64,000 bases of DNA from Chitinophaga solisilvae. GTDB taxonomy: Bacteria; Bacteroidota; Bacteroidia; Chitinophagales; Chitinophagaceae. The stretch spans positions 124,692-188,691 of the forward strand of contig NZ_JAABOK010000005.1 of assembly GCF_009928525.1 (NCBI RefSeq), in the 5' to 3' direction. The position numbers and the translations under genes are program-made. Below the pieces are notes generated by a model. The model was not told where the DNA came from, searched no databases, and saw only the letters and a program-made list of their open reading frames with translations. This document shows positions 9,122 to 17,304 of this stretch, in pieces; positions within the stretch are counted from its first letter, which is position 1, and the number at the start of each line of letters is the position of its first letter.

Positions 9122-10257
9122 GCTGGGGGATTGTTTAGAAATGATTTGACGGATTGAATAATATGATCTAACTGATCATTGTCCATTTCAGTGTGTATCG
9201 GTAAGGAAATCACCCTTGTGGTGAGATTATCGGTTACGGGTAAATCGAATGCTGCGCCGCCGAAGTCTGCGAACATTTTCTGGCGGTGTGCAGGTACCGG
9301 ATAATAAATCATGGCAGGTACATTTTTCTCCTGGAGGTACTGCTGTAATTTATTCCTGTCTGCATCGTGCAGCTGTAAAGTATACTGGTGAAATACGTGT
9401 GTGCTGTTGGCGGCACGGAATGGGGTGGTGATCTGCGGCATACCGGCAAATGCGGCATCGTAGGCATCAGCTACCGCGCGGCGGGCTTTGATATATTCGT
9501 CCAGCAGCGGCAGTTTGATACGTAAAACAGCTGCCTGGATGGTGTCGAGGCGGGAGTTGCAGCCTACCACATCATGGTAGTAGCGGGCAGACTGGCCATG
9601 GTTGGCTACCATTCTGAGCTGGGCGGCCAGGGCATCGTCGTTGGTGAAAATAGCGCCGCCATCTCCGTAACATCCCAGGTTTTTGGAAGGGAAGAAGGAG
9701 GTGCAGCCAATATGACCGATGGTACCGGCCTTTTTGGTGGTGCCGTCAGCAAAGGTATAATCAGCACCGATAGCCTGGGCATTATCTTCAATGACATACA
9801 GGTTGTGCCTGGCTGCCAGTGCCATCAGCGGTTCCATATCTGTAACATGACCATACAGGTGCACGGGCACGATGGCTTTGGTTTTTGGTGTAATGGCCTT
9901 TTCAATGGCGGCAACGTCCAGGCAGTAGGTCTGCGGATCAACATCTACAAATACAGGTTTCAGCTGCAGCATGGCTATTACCTCTGCGGTGGCAATAAAG
10001 GTAAAGGAAGGGGTAATCACCTCATCACCTGGCTGAAGGCCCAGGGCCATCATGGCTATCTGCAACGCGTCGGTACCATTGGCGCAGGGTATTACGTGCT
10101 TAATATCCAGATATTGTTGTAATTCTGCTGAGAACTTTTGTACTGCCCCTCCGTTGATAAATGCTGAGCTTTCCAGTACTTCCTGGATAGCAGCGTCTAC
10201 CTGCGGTTTAATCTTATTGTACTGGCGTTTTAAATCAACCATCTGAATAGGCACCAT
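9118..10257 (-). CDS. DegT/DnrJ/EryC1/StrS-family sugar aminotransferase
   Basis: 379 residues. A PLP-dependent enzyme that transaminates keto-sugar nucleotides. Lys192 in FFPSKNLGCYGDGGA is the PLP-linking lysine; CANGTDALQIAM (58-69) and the EDNAQAIGA block near 157-165 are family signatures. First gene of the minus-strand operon. Several family members act on 4- or 3-keto-6-deoxy sugars, and rfbB in this operon makes a 4-keto product, but the exact substrate cannot be told. Confidence 0.9.
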   Translation of the reverse strand: MVPIQMVDLKRQYNKIKPQVDAAIQEVLESSAFINGGAVQKFSAELQQYLDIKHVIPCANGTDALQIAMMALGLQPGDEVITPSFTFIATAEVIAMLQLKPVFVDVDPQTYCLDVAAIEKAITPKTKAIVPVHLYGHVTDMEPLMALAARHNLYVIEDNAQAIGADYTFADGTTKKAGTIGHIGCTSFFPSKNLGCYGDGGAIFTNDDALAAQLRMVANHGQSARYYHDVVGCNSRLDTIQAAVLRIKLPLLDEYIKARRAVADAYDAAFAGMPQITTPFRAANSTHVFHQYTLQLHDADRNKLQQYLQEKNVPAMIYYPVPAHRQKMFADFGGAAFDLPVTDNLTTRVISLPIHTEMDNDQLDHIIQSVKSFLNNPPA

Positions 10258-10291
10258 ATGAAATGTATATTTTTATTTTGTTTAAAGTGTG

Positions 10292-10299
10292 CAAATTTA
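10292..10299 (-). promoter_or_regulatory. Promoter -7 element of the sugar-nucleotide operon
   Basis: Reads TAAATTTG on the minus strand, an exact TAnnTTTG match, 34 bp before the aminotransferase start. It is the only good candidate in the 110-bp gap shared with the divergent waaA promoter. No clear -33 TTG was found. Confidence 0.5.
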
Positions 10300-10305
10300 C
10301 AAATT

Positions 10306-10331
10306 TTGGGATTGGCGGGGGATTATCTTTG
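10306..10331 (+). promoter_or_regulatory. waaA promoter
   Basis: TATCTTTG at 10324-10331 matches TAnnTTTG exactly. TTG triplets lie at 10306-10308 and 10312-10314, a little closer (15 or 9 bp) than the usual 18-20 bp spacing. The start codon is at 10368. Overlapping divergent control with the sugar-nucleotide operon is likely. Confidence 0.5.
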
Positions 10332-10367
10332 TACCGCCGATAAAATTCAGTAAAAGTACGGAGCCGG

Positions 10368-11630
10368 ATGATAGCAACAGCAATTTATAATACAGGAATT
10401 CAATTATACCAGGCCGGCGTGCGGCTGGCTGCCGCCATGGGAAAGGAAAAGGCGGTTCGTTGGCTGAAAGGCAGACAGGACTGGCGTTTGCGGATGCAGG
10501 AGGCGGGCGTTGGCTCCGGGCCGGTGGTCTGGATACATGCTGCATCGCTGGGCGAATTTGAGCAGGGCAGGCCCGTACTGGAAGCTATCCGGGAGCAGTT
10601 TCCGGCATATAAAATTTTGTTAACTTTCTTTTCTCCCTCCGGGTACGAGGTCAGGAAAAATTATCCCGGTGCTGATTATATCTTTTACCTGCCCCTGGAC
10701 ACCGCCCGTAATGCCCGCGATTTCCTGGATATGGCAAAGCCTGCGCTGGCTATATTCATCAAATATGAATTCTGGTACCATTTCCTTACGGAACTGCATA
10801 TACGAAAAATCCCTACCCTGCTGGTGTCGGGTATCTTCCGCCCCGGACAGGTCTTCTTTAAGGGCTATGGCGGTATGTTCCGCCGGTTGCTGCAGCAGCT
10901 GACGCATATTTTTGTACAGAATGAGGAGTCATTGCAGCTGCTGGAGCAAATAGGACTGCAGCAGGTGAGTATCAGCGGCGACACGCGGTTTGACCGGGTA
11001 GCGGCGCTGCTGCATGAAACGCGCACCCTGCCACAGGTAACACAGTTTGCCGGCGAGGCCCGCCTGCTGGTAGCCGGCAGCACCTGGCCGGAAGATGAGC
11101 AGCTGCTGGCCGACTGGTGGCTGAAAAACCGCCCTGCCGGCGTTAAGCTGATTATTGCGCCACATGAAATCCACGAAAGCCATATACGCAGCATCAGCAA
11201 CCTGTTTCCGGATACCATCACCTGGTCGGCACTCAGCAAGGGGGCTGTCAGCGATGCGGGCGTGCTGATTATTGACAATGTAGGGATGCTCACCACACTG
11301 TACCGATATGCCCATATAGCCTATGTGGGCGGCGGTTTCGGAAAGGAGGGCATTCATAATATACTGGAACCGGCGGTATATGGAAAGCCGGTGCTGATAG
11401 GGCCGGAATACAGCCGCTATTTTGAAGCGGTTACGCTGGTAGCGCTGCAAGGTGCGCTGGTGGTAGCCGGCGCCGGAGATTTTACCCGCTATGTACAGGA
11501 GCTGCTGGGACAACCGGCATTTTACGGACATACCGCTGCGGTGGCAGGAGAATACGTAGCTGCCAGCAAAGGCGCTACAGATAAGGTTTTACATTATATT
11601 CAGGAGAATCGCTTTCTCAGCAGGGAATAG
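10368..11630 (+). CDS. waaA: 3-deoxy-D-manno-octulosonic acid transferase
   Basis: 420 residues, the standard length for KdtA/WaaA. A membrane-associated GT30 enzyme adding Kdo to lipid A precursor on the inner face of the inner membrane. WIHAASLGEFEQ near 56-67 carries the catalytic Glu, IKYEFWYHFL is near 129-138, and YVGGGFGKEGIHNILEPAVYG near 319-339 is the CMP-Kdo-binding half. Its last 31 bases overlap the 3' end of the convergent gene. Confidence 0.95.
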   Translation: MIATAIYNTGIQLYQAGVRLAAAMGKEKAVRWLKGRQDWRLRMQEAGVGSGPVVWIHAASLGEFEQGRPVLEAIREQFPAYKILLTFFSPSGYEVRKNYPGADYIFYLPLDTARNARDFLDMAKPALAIFIKYEFWYHFLTELHIRKIPTLLVSGIFRPGQVFFKGYGGMFRRLLQQLTHIFVQNEESLQLLEQIGLQQVSISGDTRFDRVAALLHETRTLPQVTQFAGEARLLVAGSTWPEDEQLLADWWLKNRPAGVKLIIAPHEIHESHIRSISNLFPDTITWSALSKGAVSDAGVLIIDNVGMLTTLYRYAHIAYVGGGFGKEGIHNILEPAVYGKPVLIGPEYSRYFEAVTLVALQGALVVAGAGDFTRYVQELLGQPAFYGHTAAVAGEYVAASKGATDKVLHYIQENRFLSRE

Positions 11631-12427
11631 AAGTGTTTTACCAGGTGGTGGTCGTCCTGCCAGCCCTGGATGATTTTAATTTCCCGTTGTATCCAGTAGT
11701 CGGCTTCCTGCATAGAGCTGCACTCATTGATTGTTTTTACGGAACGCTCATACAGGTCAGTATCTCCGCGGAACAGCTCCTGGATGAACTGATACTTATC
11801 GTTGATGCCGATGGCGCTGCGCAGATCTTTTACAGGCATCTCACCCAGTTTCTGCGCTACTTCCAGTTGCTGCTGACGTAGCTTGTCATTGAGGGAAGTG
11901 CCGTAGCTGTGGGTTTTACCTACCAGTTCATTCAGATCTTTACGGATACCGTTGATTTCCGGTGTAGCGGTGGCCTGGCCGTTAGGCGGTGCGGGTATAT
12001 GTTCCGGCTGATCAAAGAGGGTAGCCGGCGCAGGCGCTTTGGGCTTCTCTTTTTCAGGAGCGGGCGGTGGTGGTGTCGGTGGTGTGAAATGTTGTACCGG
12101 CGCGGGTGATGGCGGAGCCACCGGTTCCGGCGCAGCTGGTTGCGGAGCGGCCGCCGCTGGCGGGGCAGGAGTAGCTACCGGAGCTGGTTCCGGTTTTTCT
12201 GCCGGTATTGTTGTAGTTTGCGGCGCTATGGTAGTAACAGGCGCCTGCATCGGCATAATCACAGCAATCTGACTTTGCCTTTCCTGTACTTCCTGCTGAT
12301 GTTGCCTGTTACGGGCATGCAATACCTCGGCCTGCAACAGCTGTACGTAGTACGAGATCGTTTGCAGGTCTGCACCGGAATTTTTCAATTCCTGCAATCT
12401 GTCAATTAATGCACTTATTTTATCCAT
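11600..12427 (-). CDS. Conserved Bacteroidota protein of unknown function with Pro/Ala-rich linker
   Basis: 275 residues in three parts: an N-terminal helical segment (1-55) likely to coil, a low-complexity Pro/Ala/Val linker (about 60-145), and a conserved helical C-terminal domain (about 158-275) with the blocks LVGKTHSYGTSLNDKL, IGINDKYQFIQELFRGD and QREIKIIQGW. I have an impression of similar C-terminal domains in other Bacteroidota but know no function. No signal peptide. The 3' end overlaps the waaA coding sequence by 31 bp in antisense. Confidence 0.75.
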   Translation of the reverse strand: MDKISALIDRLQELKNSGADLQTISYYVQLLQAEVLHARNRQHQQEVQERQSQIAVIMPMQAPVTTIAPQTTTIPAEKPEPAPVATPAPPAAAAPQPAAPEPVAPPSPAPVQHFTPPTPPPPAPEKEKPKAPAPATLFDQPEHIPAPPNGQATATPEINGIRKDLNELVGKTHSYGTSLNDKLRQQQLEVAQKLGEMPVKDLRSAIGINDKYQFIQELFRGDTDLYERSVKTINECSSMQEADYWIQREIKIIQGWQDDHHLVKHFYSLLRKRFS

Positions 12428-12516
12428 GCCTTAATTGTTAACGCGTTATAAAAGAAATTATTTTATTTGCATAAAATTAGAATATTTTAATTAATTAATA
12501 ATCAAAATAATACAAT

Positions 12517-13083
12517 ATGTTTATTGAACCTTCTCTTGCAGGAGGACGGAGAGGCTGGATCGAAGTAATATGCGGCTCTATGTTTTCCGGGAAAACCGAA
12601 GAGCTGATCCGCCGCCTGAAACGTGCACGTATTGCCAATTTAAAGGTAGAGATCTTTAAGCCCGCGGTAGACACACGTTACGAGGAAGGTAGCATTGTAT
12701 CCCACGACGAAAACAAAATTGTCTCCACCCCGATAGAAAATTCTCAGCAAATATTGTTGCTGGCGCAGGAAGTAGACGTAGTAGGTATCGACGAGGCGCA
12801 GTTTTTTGATGAGGAACTGCCCAACGTCTGCGATCAGCTGGCGCTGCGCGGCATCCGGGTCATTGTAGCAGGGCTGGATATGGACTTCACCGGCAAGCCC
12901 TTCGGACAAATTCCCAACATGCTCGCGAAGGCAGACTATATCACCAAACTGCACGCCATCTGTGTAAAATGCGGCAACATCGCCAATTACTCCTACCGCA
13001 AATCCACCAGCAAGGAAACCCTTTTGTTAGGTGAAAAAGACCTGTATGAGCCGAGGTGCAGACAACACTATTATGAGAGTTAA
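12517..13083 (+). CDS. tdk: Thymidine kinase
   Basis: 188 residues, type II TK. It phosphorylates thymidine for salvage. Walker A is [10 protein letters not shown] at about 20-30, DEAQFF at about 90-95 is the Walker B/catalytic region, and a zinc ribbon is formed by CVKCGN and a later Cys-Arg-Gln-His. The stop codon TAA at 13081-13083 is the first triplet of palindrome R2. Confidence 0.96.
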   Translation: MFIEPSLAGGRRGWIEVICGSMFSGKTEELIRRLKRARIANLKVEIFKPAVDTRYEEGSIVSHDENKIVSTPIENSQQILLLAQEVDVVGIDEAQFFDEELPNVCDQLALRGIRVIVAGLDMDFTGKPFGQIPNMLAKADYITKLHAICVKCGNIANYSYRKSTSKETLLLGEKDLYEPRCRQHYYES

Positions 13084-13233
13084 TTACGAATTGCGAATTG
13101 CGAATTACGAATTACGAATGTAGCCCGAAGATAAAAGCGAAGACCGAAGCGATAATACTATAAAGTATGCGCTTCGGTCTTCGCTTTTATCTTCGGGCTA
13201 CATTCGTAATTCGCAATTCGTAATTCGTAATTA
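13081..13233. repeat. Long palindromic element R2 (unequal heptamer arms)
   Basis: Inverted repeat filling the gap between the convergent tdk and gtrA genes. The left arm has five AATTACG/AATTGCG units and the right arm four, so the arms differ by one unit, while the core stem (TAGCCCGAAGATAAAAGCG and beyond) is perfectly paired. Both ends read TAATTA and supply the TAA stop codons of tdk and gtrA. Confidence 0.95.
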
Positions 13234-13713
13234 CCCTGAATGCGTTACTTTAAACGTAAACTTCTTCTGCGTCAGGTAGCTGAAAGTGACTACCAATGCG
13301 GTGGTACATATCTTGCCTATGGTAGGGTAGAAGTGGAGTCTGTCTACAAAAAGTTTCATCAGGGCATAGTTCAGCAATACGCAGATGCCTACCAGTACGA
13401 AATAGCGGAACAGCTGCACGCGGCCGCGGAGGTTAGAGTCAGAAAATACTACGTATTTGCTCAGCAGGAACCCGGTGGGGAAGGTAACGGCCATAGACAT
13501 GAACAGGGCCGCGATGTGGGCGCTGATGTTAATGACCGGGGTTACCACCATCTGCTGATGTAAAACAAAATTATAGCATATGAAGTACAGGAAGATATCC
13601 AATGCCGTATTGCCTCCGCCACACGCAAGGTAGCGGAAGGTTTGCCGGGGCATAAACCGGGCAAACGGCTGGTAGAAAAAGTCAATAATCTGTAGTATGA
13701 TGCTGCGTATCAT
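13231..13713 (-). CDS. GtrA-family membrane protein
   Basis: 160 residues with four predicted membrane segments (about 25-50, 60-85, 95-117, 125-150). The N-terminal FRYLACGGGNTALD and the later ACHARGED end KKFTF are typical of GtrA, a family often involved in flipping or moving lipid-linked sugars in O-antigen, teichoic acid or arabinogalactan synthesis. The first 25 residues are amphipathic. No partner glycosyltransferase adjoins it. Confidence 0.9.
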   Translation of the reverse strand: MIRSIILQIIDFFYQPFARFMPRQTFRYLACGGGNTALDIFLYFICYNFVLHQQMVVTPVINISAHIAALFMSMAVTFPTGFLLSKYVVFSDSNLRGRVQLFRYFVLVGICVLLNYALMKLFVDRLHFYPTIGKICTTALVVTFSYLTQKKFTFKVTHSG

Positions 13714-13727
13714 ATAAAAAATTGGCG

Positions 13728-13735
13728 CAAAGTTA
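13728..13735 (-). promoter_or_regulatory. Promoter -7 element of gtrA
   Basis: Minus strand TAACTTTG, exact TAnnTTTG match, ending 14 bp before the gtrA start codon, which implies a leader of only several bases. No clear -33 TTG. Confidence 0.5.
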
Positions 13736-13769
13736 CTTGAATTTCAGGTTTTCCGGAGCTACTTTAATC

Positions 13770-15260
13770 TTACCTTAACATATTCCTGTTTTTCCACGCG
13801 GATGCTTTACAGTTTTCGGAGTTGGCTTGTTGCTGTAAAGATAACTGTTGTTGCTGCCATACCTGCGCAGCCAGGATGGCGGCCAGTTTTTCCACATCAG
13901 GCTGCTCCTGTTGAAGCACCTGCGGCGTGAAATACTTACCGATAAAGTTAGTATCGAAATTTCCTTCAATAAATGCGGGCTGTTGCAGGGCCCAGCTGCC
14001 AAAGGGCAGCGTGGTGCGGATACCTTTCACCTGATACTCTTCAATGGCGCGCAGCAGCCGGTGACGCGCCTCTTCGCGGTTGCTGCCCCAGGCAATCAGT
14101 TTCGCAATCATCGGATCATAGAAAATAGGAATATCCATACCCTGTTCATAGCCGTCATCTACCCGTACGCCGTAGCCCTGCGGACGGATATAGGTTTCCA
14201 GTCTGCCGGTGTCGGGAAGGAAGTTATTGGCCGGATCTTCTGCACAGATACGCAGCTCTATGGCATGTCCGTTTATTTTCAGGGATTCCTGTGTGAAAGA
14301 GAGTTGTTCGCCGCGGGCCACCTTAATCTGTTCCTTTACCAGGTCAAGGCCGGTAATCAGTTCAGTAACCGGATGTTCCACCTGCAGGCGGGTATTCATT
14401 TCCAGGAAATAAAAATTCAGTTTTTCGTCTACCAGGAACTCTACAGTGCCCGCCCCGTAATAATTACAGGCTTTGGCCACGTCTACGGCGCATTTGCCCA
14501 TCGCTTCCCGGATATCGGGTGTCAGCACGGATGATGGCGCTTCTTCTATCAGTTTCTGGTGACGGCGTTGAATGGAGCACTCCCTTTCAAAGAGATAAAC
14601 GCAGTTCCCGTGACGGTCGCCCAGGATCTGTATTTCTATATGTCTGGGAGAGCCTACATATTTTTCAATGAAAACAGCATCATCGCCAAAGGCGCTCATC
14701 GCTTCACTTTTAGCCAGCCGGATCTGTTCTTCCAGCTCTTCGGAGGCATTTACCACCCGCATCCCTTTACCACCACCGCCGGCGGATGCCTTGATAAGAA
14801 TAGGGAAGCCGGTTTTCTTCACTACTTCCCTGGCTTCTTCCAGGCTGCGCAGGGGCGTTTCTGTGCCCGGCACCATGGGTACCCCGAACTGCTGCGCTGC
14901 CTGCTTGGCCGCCAGCTTGCTGCCCATCACTTCTATGGAGGCGGCCGACGGACCTATAAATGTAATGCCTGCCGCAGTTACCTGCGCGGCGAAACGTGCA
15001 TTCTCACTTAAAAAGCCATATCCGGGATGGATACCATCCGCTCCGGTGGCTTTTGCTACTTCAATGATCTTTTCTCCCAGCAGATAAGACTGGCTGGAGG
15101 GCGCCGGACCTATACACACCGCCTCATCAGCATACTGCACAAAAGGCATAGTACGGTCAGCTTCTGAAAATACTGCTACTGTCTTAATTCCCATCTCACG
15201 CGCCGAACGCATAATACGCAAGGCTATTTCTCCACGATTGGCAACCAGGATCTTTTTCAT
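13770..15260 (-). CDS. accC: Biotin carboxylase (acetyl-CoA carboxylase subunit type)
   Basis: 496 residues. ATP-grasp enzyme that carboxylates the biotin of a carrier protein. It has the N-terminal KILVANRGEIALRI block, the ATP-binding KASAGGGGKGMR near 157-168, and FLEMNTRLQVEHPVTE near 290-305. The last 40 residues are Gln-rich and variable. No biotin carrier (accB) or carboxyltransferase gene is nearby, so whether it serves acetyl-CoA or another acyl-CoA carboxylase is open. Confidence 0.92.
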   Translation of the reverse strand: MKKILVANRGEIALRIMRSAREMGIKTVAVFSEADRTMPFVQYADEAVCIGPAPSSQSYLLGEKIIEVAKATGADGIHPGYGFLSENARFAAQVTAAGITFIGPSAASIEVMGSKLAAKQAAQQFGVPMVPGTETPLRSLEEAREVVKKTGFPILIKASAGGGGKGMRVVNASEELEEQIRLAKSEAMSAFGDDAVFIEKYVGSPRHIEIQILGDRHGNCVYLFERECSIQRRHQKLIEEAPSSVLTPDIREAMGKCAVDVAKACNYYGAGTVEFLVDEKLNFYFLEMNTRLQVEHPVTELITGLDLVKEQIKVARGEQLSFTQESLKINGHAIELRICAEDPANNFLPDTGRLETYIRPQGYGVRVDDGYEQGMDIPIFYDPMIAKLIAWGSNREEARHRLLRAIEEYQVKGIRTTLPFGSWALQQPAFIEGNFDTNFIGKYFTPQVLQQEQPDVEKLAAILAAQVWQQQQLSLQQQANSENCKASAWKNRNMLR

Positions 15261-15292
15261 GCAAAAATTTTAACAAGCAGCTAATATAAAGA

Positions 15293-15550
15293 ATAATAAA
15301 TTACGAATTGCGAATTACGAATTGCGAATGGGGAACCCGCTTTGATCAGGCAGGAATAGGAATTAATTATGAATTAAGAATTATGAATGATGAGTTAAAG
15401 CGAAGAACGAAGCGGATAAGAAAAATATTTGCTCTGATCTTCGCTTTAACTCATCATTCATAATTCTTAATTCATAATTAATTCCTATTCCTGCCTGATC
15501 AAAGCGGGTTCCCCATTCGCAATTCGTAATTCGTAATTCGTAATTATTAT
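15293..15550. repeat. Nested long palindromic element R3
   Basis: The longest palindrome here (about 257 bp). The outer arms are AATTACG/AATTGCG heptamers (15298-15330 and 15515-15548). Inside is a second paired segment (GGGGAACCCGCTTTGATCAG and more, 15329-15360, with its complement at 15484-15516), and inside that a complete second element with AATTAWG heptamer arms and the GCGAAGA core (15361-15480). Unlike the others it lies between divergent genes (accC, ccmB), in both upstream regions. Confidence 0.93.
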
Positions 15551-15555
15551 CTTTG
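15548..15555 (+). promoter_or_regulatory. ccmB promoter -7 element at the edge of palindrome R3
   Basis: TATCTTTG matches TAnnTTTG exactly and overlaps the last bases of R3. The ccmB start codon is only 10 bp further on, so the transcript would be almost leaderless. The -33 region falls in the heptamer arm and has no TTG. Confidence 0.45.
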
Positions 15556-15565
15556 CTGCTTAATT

Positions 15566-16228
15566 ATGAAAGAATCAGTTCATCAGACATTTACGCTGGT
15601 AAGGAAGGATCTGTTGCTGGAATTGCGCCAGCAGTATTCCTTCTATGGGGTGTTGCTGTATATTGTTTCCACTGTGTTTGTCATCAACCTGATGATGGGG
15701 CGGCCGGATGATAAGTTGTGGAATGCGCTGTTCTGGGTGGTACAGTTGTTTGTGGCGGTGAATGCTATTGCCAAGAGCTTTATGCAGGAGAGCCGGGGAC
15801 GGCTGTTGTATTTTTACTCCCTGGTGCATCCGCGGGTGTTTATTGCGGCGAAGCTCATCTATAATGTGGTGCTGATGTTGCTGATGAGTGTGATTGCCCT
15901 GCTGTGCAGTATTGTGTTTCTGGGTAATCCGCTGACCAATGCCCCCTATTTCCTGGGGATTGTGCTGCTGGGAGGGGTCAGTTTATCCCTGTTATTTACG
16001 GTGCTGGCGGCTATTGCGGCCCAGGCCAACCATAATGCCGCGCTGATGGCGGTAATGGGTTTCCCTTTGATTATGCCGGTGCTGATGCTCCTGGCCAATA
16101 TTTCTCTCTCTGCCTTTGTGACGGTATACCAGCCGGGGCTGCCTAAAATGTTCCTGCTGCTGGGCGGTATGGATGTGCTGGTGATTGCGCTTACCATGGT
16201 GCTTTTCCCTTTCCTGTGGAAGGATTAA
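15566..16228 (+). CDS. ccmB: Heme exporter protein CcmB
   Basis: 220 residues with six predicted membrane helices. N-terminal LVRKDLLLELRQQYSFYGVLLY is the typical CcmB opening. It is the membrane subunit of the heme-handling ABC complex of cytochrome c maturation system I. ccmC and a ccmD-like gene follow, but no ccmA ATPase is seen in this window; Bacteroidota often place ccmA elsewhere. Start is the first ATG of the frame. Confidence 0.92.
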   Translation: MKESVHQTFTLVRKDLLLELRQQYSFYGVLLYIVSTVFVINLMMGRPDDKLWNALFWVVQLFVAVNAIAKSFMQESRGRLLYFYSLVHPRVFIAAKLIYNVVLMLLMSVIALLCSIVFLGNPLTNAPYFLGIVLLGGVSLSLLFTVLAAIAAQANHNAALMAVMGFPLIMPVLMLLANISLSAFVTVYQPGLPKMFLLLGGMDVLVIALTMVLFPFLWKD

Positions 16229-16319
16229 TTCGAAATATCGAAAGAAATCAGGCACTTATATAAATGAATTTTAACAGTATTTTAGGGATGTTTGATAAAC
16301 TTAAAATCGCGTAAAATCT

Positions 16320-16349
16320 TTGTGATTAAGGATAAAACGTGTAGGTTTG
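16320..16349 (+). promoter_or_regulatory. ccmC promoter (TTG-N19-TAGGTTTG)
   Basis: TTG at 16320-16322 and TAGGTTTG at 16342-16349 are separated by 19 bp: a complete Bacteroidota sigma-A promoter. It indicates that ccmC can be transcribed separately from ccmB, and it makes the ATG at 16374 the start, because the earlier TTG codon at 16347 lies inside the promoter. Confidence 0.75.
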
Positions 16350-16373
16350 CCCCCGAATATAGCTGTTAAAAAA

Positions 16374-17036
16374 ATGGCCAGACATTGGTGGAAAGCATTA
16401 GCGATACTGCTGCTGATTTACGTAATTATCGCCGGGTTCACGATCAATATACCGATAATAGGAACCAATGGACAATCATCCCGTGGATTGTTTTTTCATG
16501 TGCCAATGTGGATATGCATGTATACCATGTTTACCATCTCCGTGGTAAATTCCCTGATTTTTCTGTCAAAATATGATCTGAAGAGAGATGTATATGCCTC
16601 CAGCGCTGCCGGAGTAGGCACTTTCTTTGGCGTATTGGGATTTGCTACCGGCTCCCTTTGGGCTACCTACACCTGGGGAGGTACGCTCACCAGCGATCCC
16701 AAACAGATGTGCACGGCTATCGCCATCCTCATTTACATGGCTTACCTGGTTCTTCGTTTATCCATTCACGATATAGACAAACGGGCGCGTATTTCGGCTG
16801 TTTTCAACATCTTTGCCTTTGCACTGCTGATTCCGCTCACCTATATCATCCCGCGCATGGTAGATTCTCTTCACCCCGGAAGCGCTACCACCCCGGGCTT
16901 TGCCTCCAATGATACGGAAGGTACCATGAAAATGGTGCTGTACCCGGCCTTTATAGGTTGGACACTGCTGAGTGTATGGATCTATACCCTCGTTGTACGC
17001 TACAAAAAACTAGAGCTTAAAAATATTTTCAGATGA
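16374..17036 (+). CDS. ccmC: Cytochrome c assembly protein CcmC
   Basis: 220 residues, six membrane helices. Belongs to the heme-handling family with the WWD motif; here the segment GSLWATYTWGGTLTSDPKQ is a shortened form of the usual Trp-rich loop. It passes heme to CcmE on the periplasmic side. A His after helix 1 (FFHVPMW) and one in the later loop (DSLHPGS) would be the axial heme ligands. The stop overlaps the next start (ATGA). Confidence 0.92.
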   Translation: MARHWWKALAILLLIYVIIAGFTINIPIIGTNGQSSRGLFFHVPMWICMYTMFTISVVNSLIFLSKYDLKRDVYASSAAGVGTFFGVLGFATGSLWATYTWGGTLTSDPKQMCTAIAILIYMAYLVLRLSIHDIDKRARISAVFNIFAFALLIPLTYIIPRMVDSLHPGSATTPGFASNDTEGTMKMVLYPAFIGWTLLSVWIYTLVVRYKKLELKNIFR

Positions 17037-17272
17037 TCAACAAAGCATTGTCATGCTGCCTTACCCTGGCCCTGTTATTTATTTCTGTGCTCGCCAATGC
17101 ACAGCAACAGGATACCGAGTCCGGCGCAGTGAATGAATTTTTCCGCAGTAATGGCAAAATATATGTGATTGTAGGGGTGCTGGTGATCATCTTCCTGGGA
17201 ATAGTACTGTTTCTCATTAATCTGGATAGAAAAATCAGTAAACTGGAACAACGCGAAAAAACCAATCCGTAA
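17033..17272 (+). CDS. CcmD-like small membrane protein
   Basis: 79 residues: a signal-like N-terminus ending in ANAQ (about 1-23), a short soluble stretch, one membrane helix (about 44-66, IYVIVGVLVIIFLGIVLFLI) and a charged tail KISKLEQREK. Size, position directly after ccmC with a 4-bp overlap, and the helix-plus-charged-tail form match the CcmD family, which stabilises CcmABC. Sequence similarity is too low to be certain. Confidence 0.75.
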   Translation: MINKALSCCLTLALLFISVLANAQQQDTESGAVNEFFRSNGKIYVIVGVLVIIFLGIVLFLINLDRKISKLEQREKTNP

Positions 17273-17304
17273 TAATCTAATCGTTATACCAAAACATACA
17301 TATT

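Noticed and set aside
16347..16373. TTG start of ccmC at 16347
   Set aside because: It lies inside the TAGGTTTG promoter box; the ATG at 16374 is the better start.
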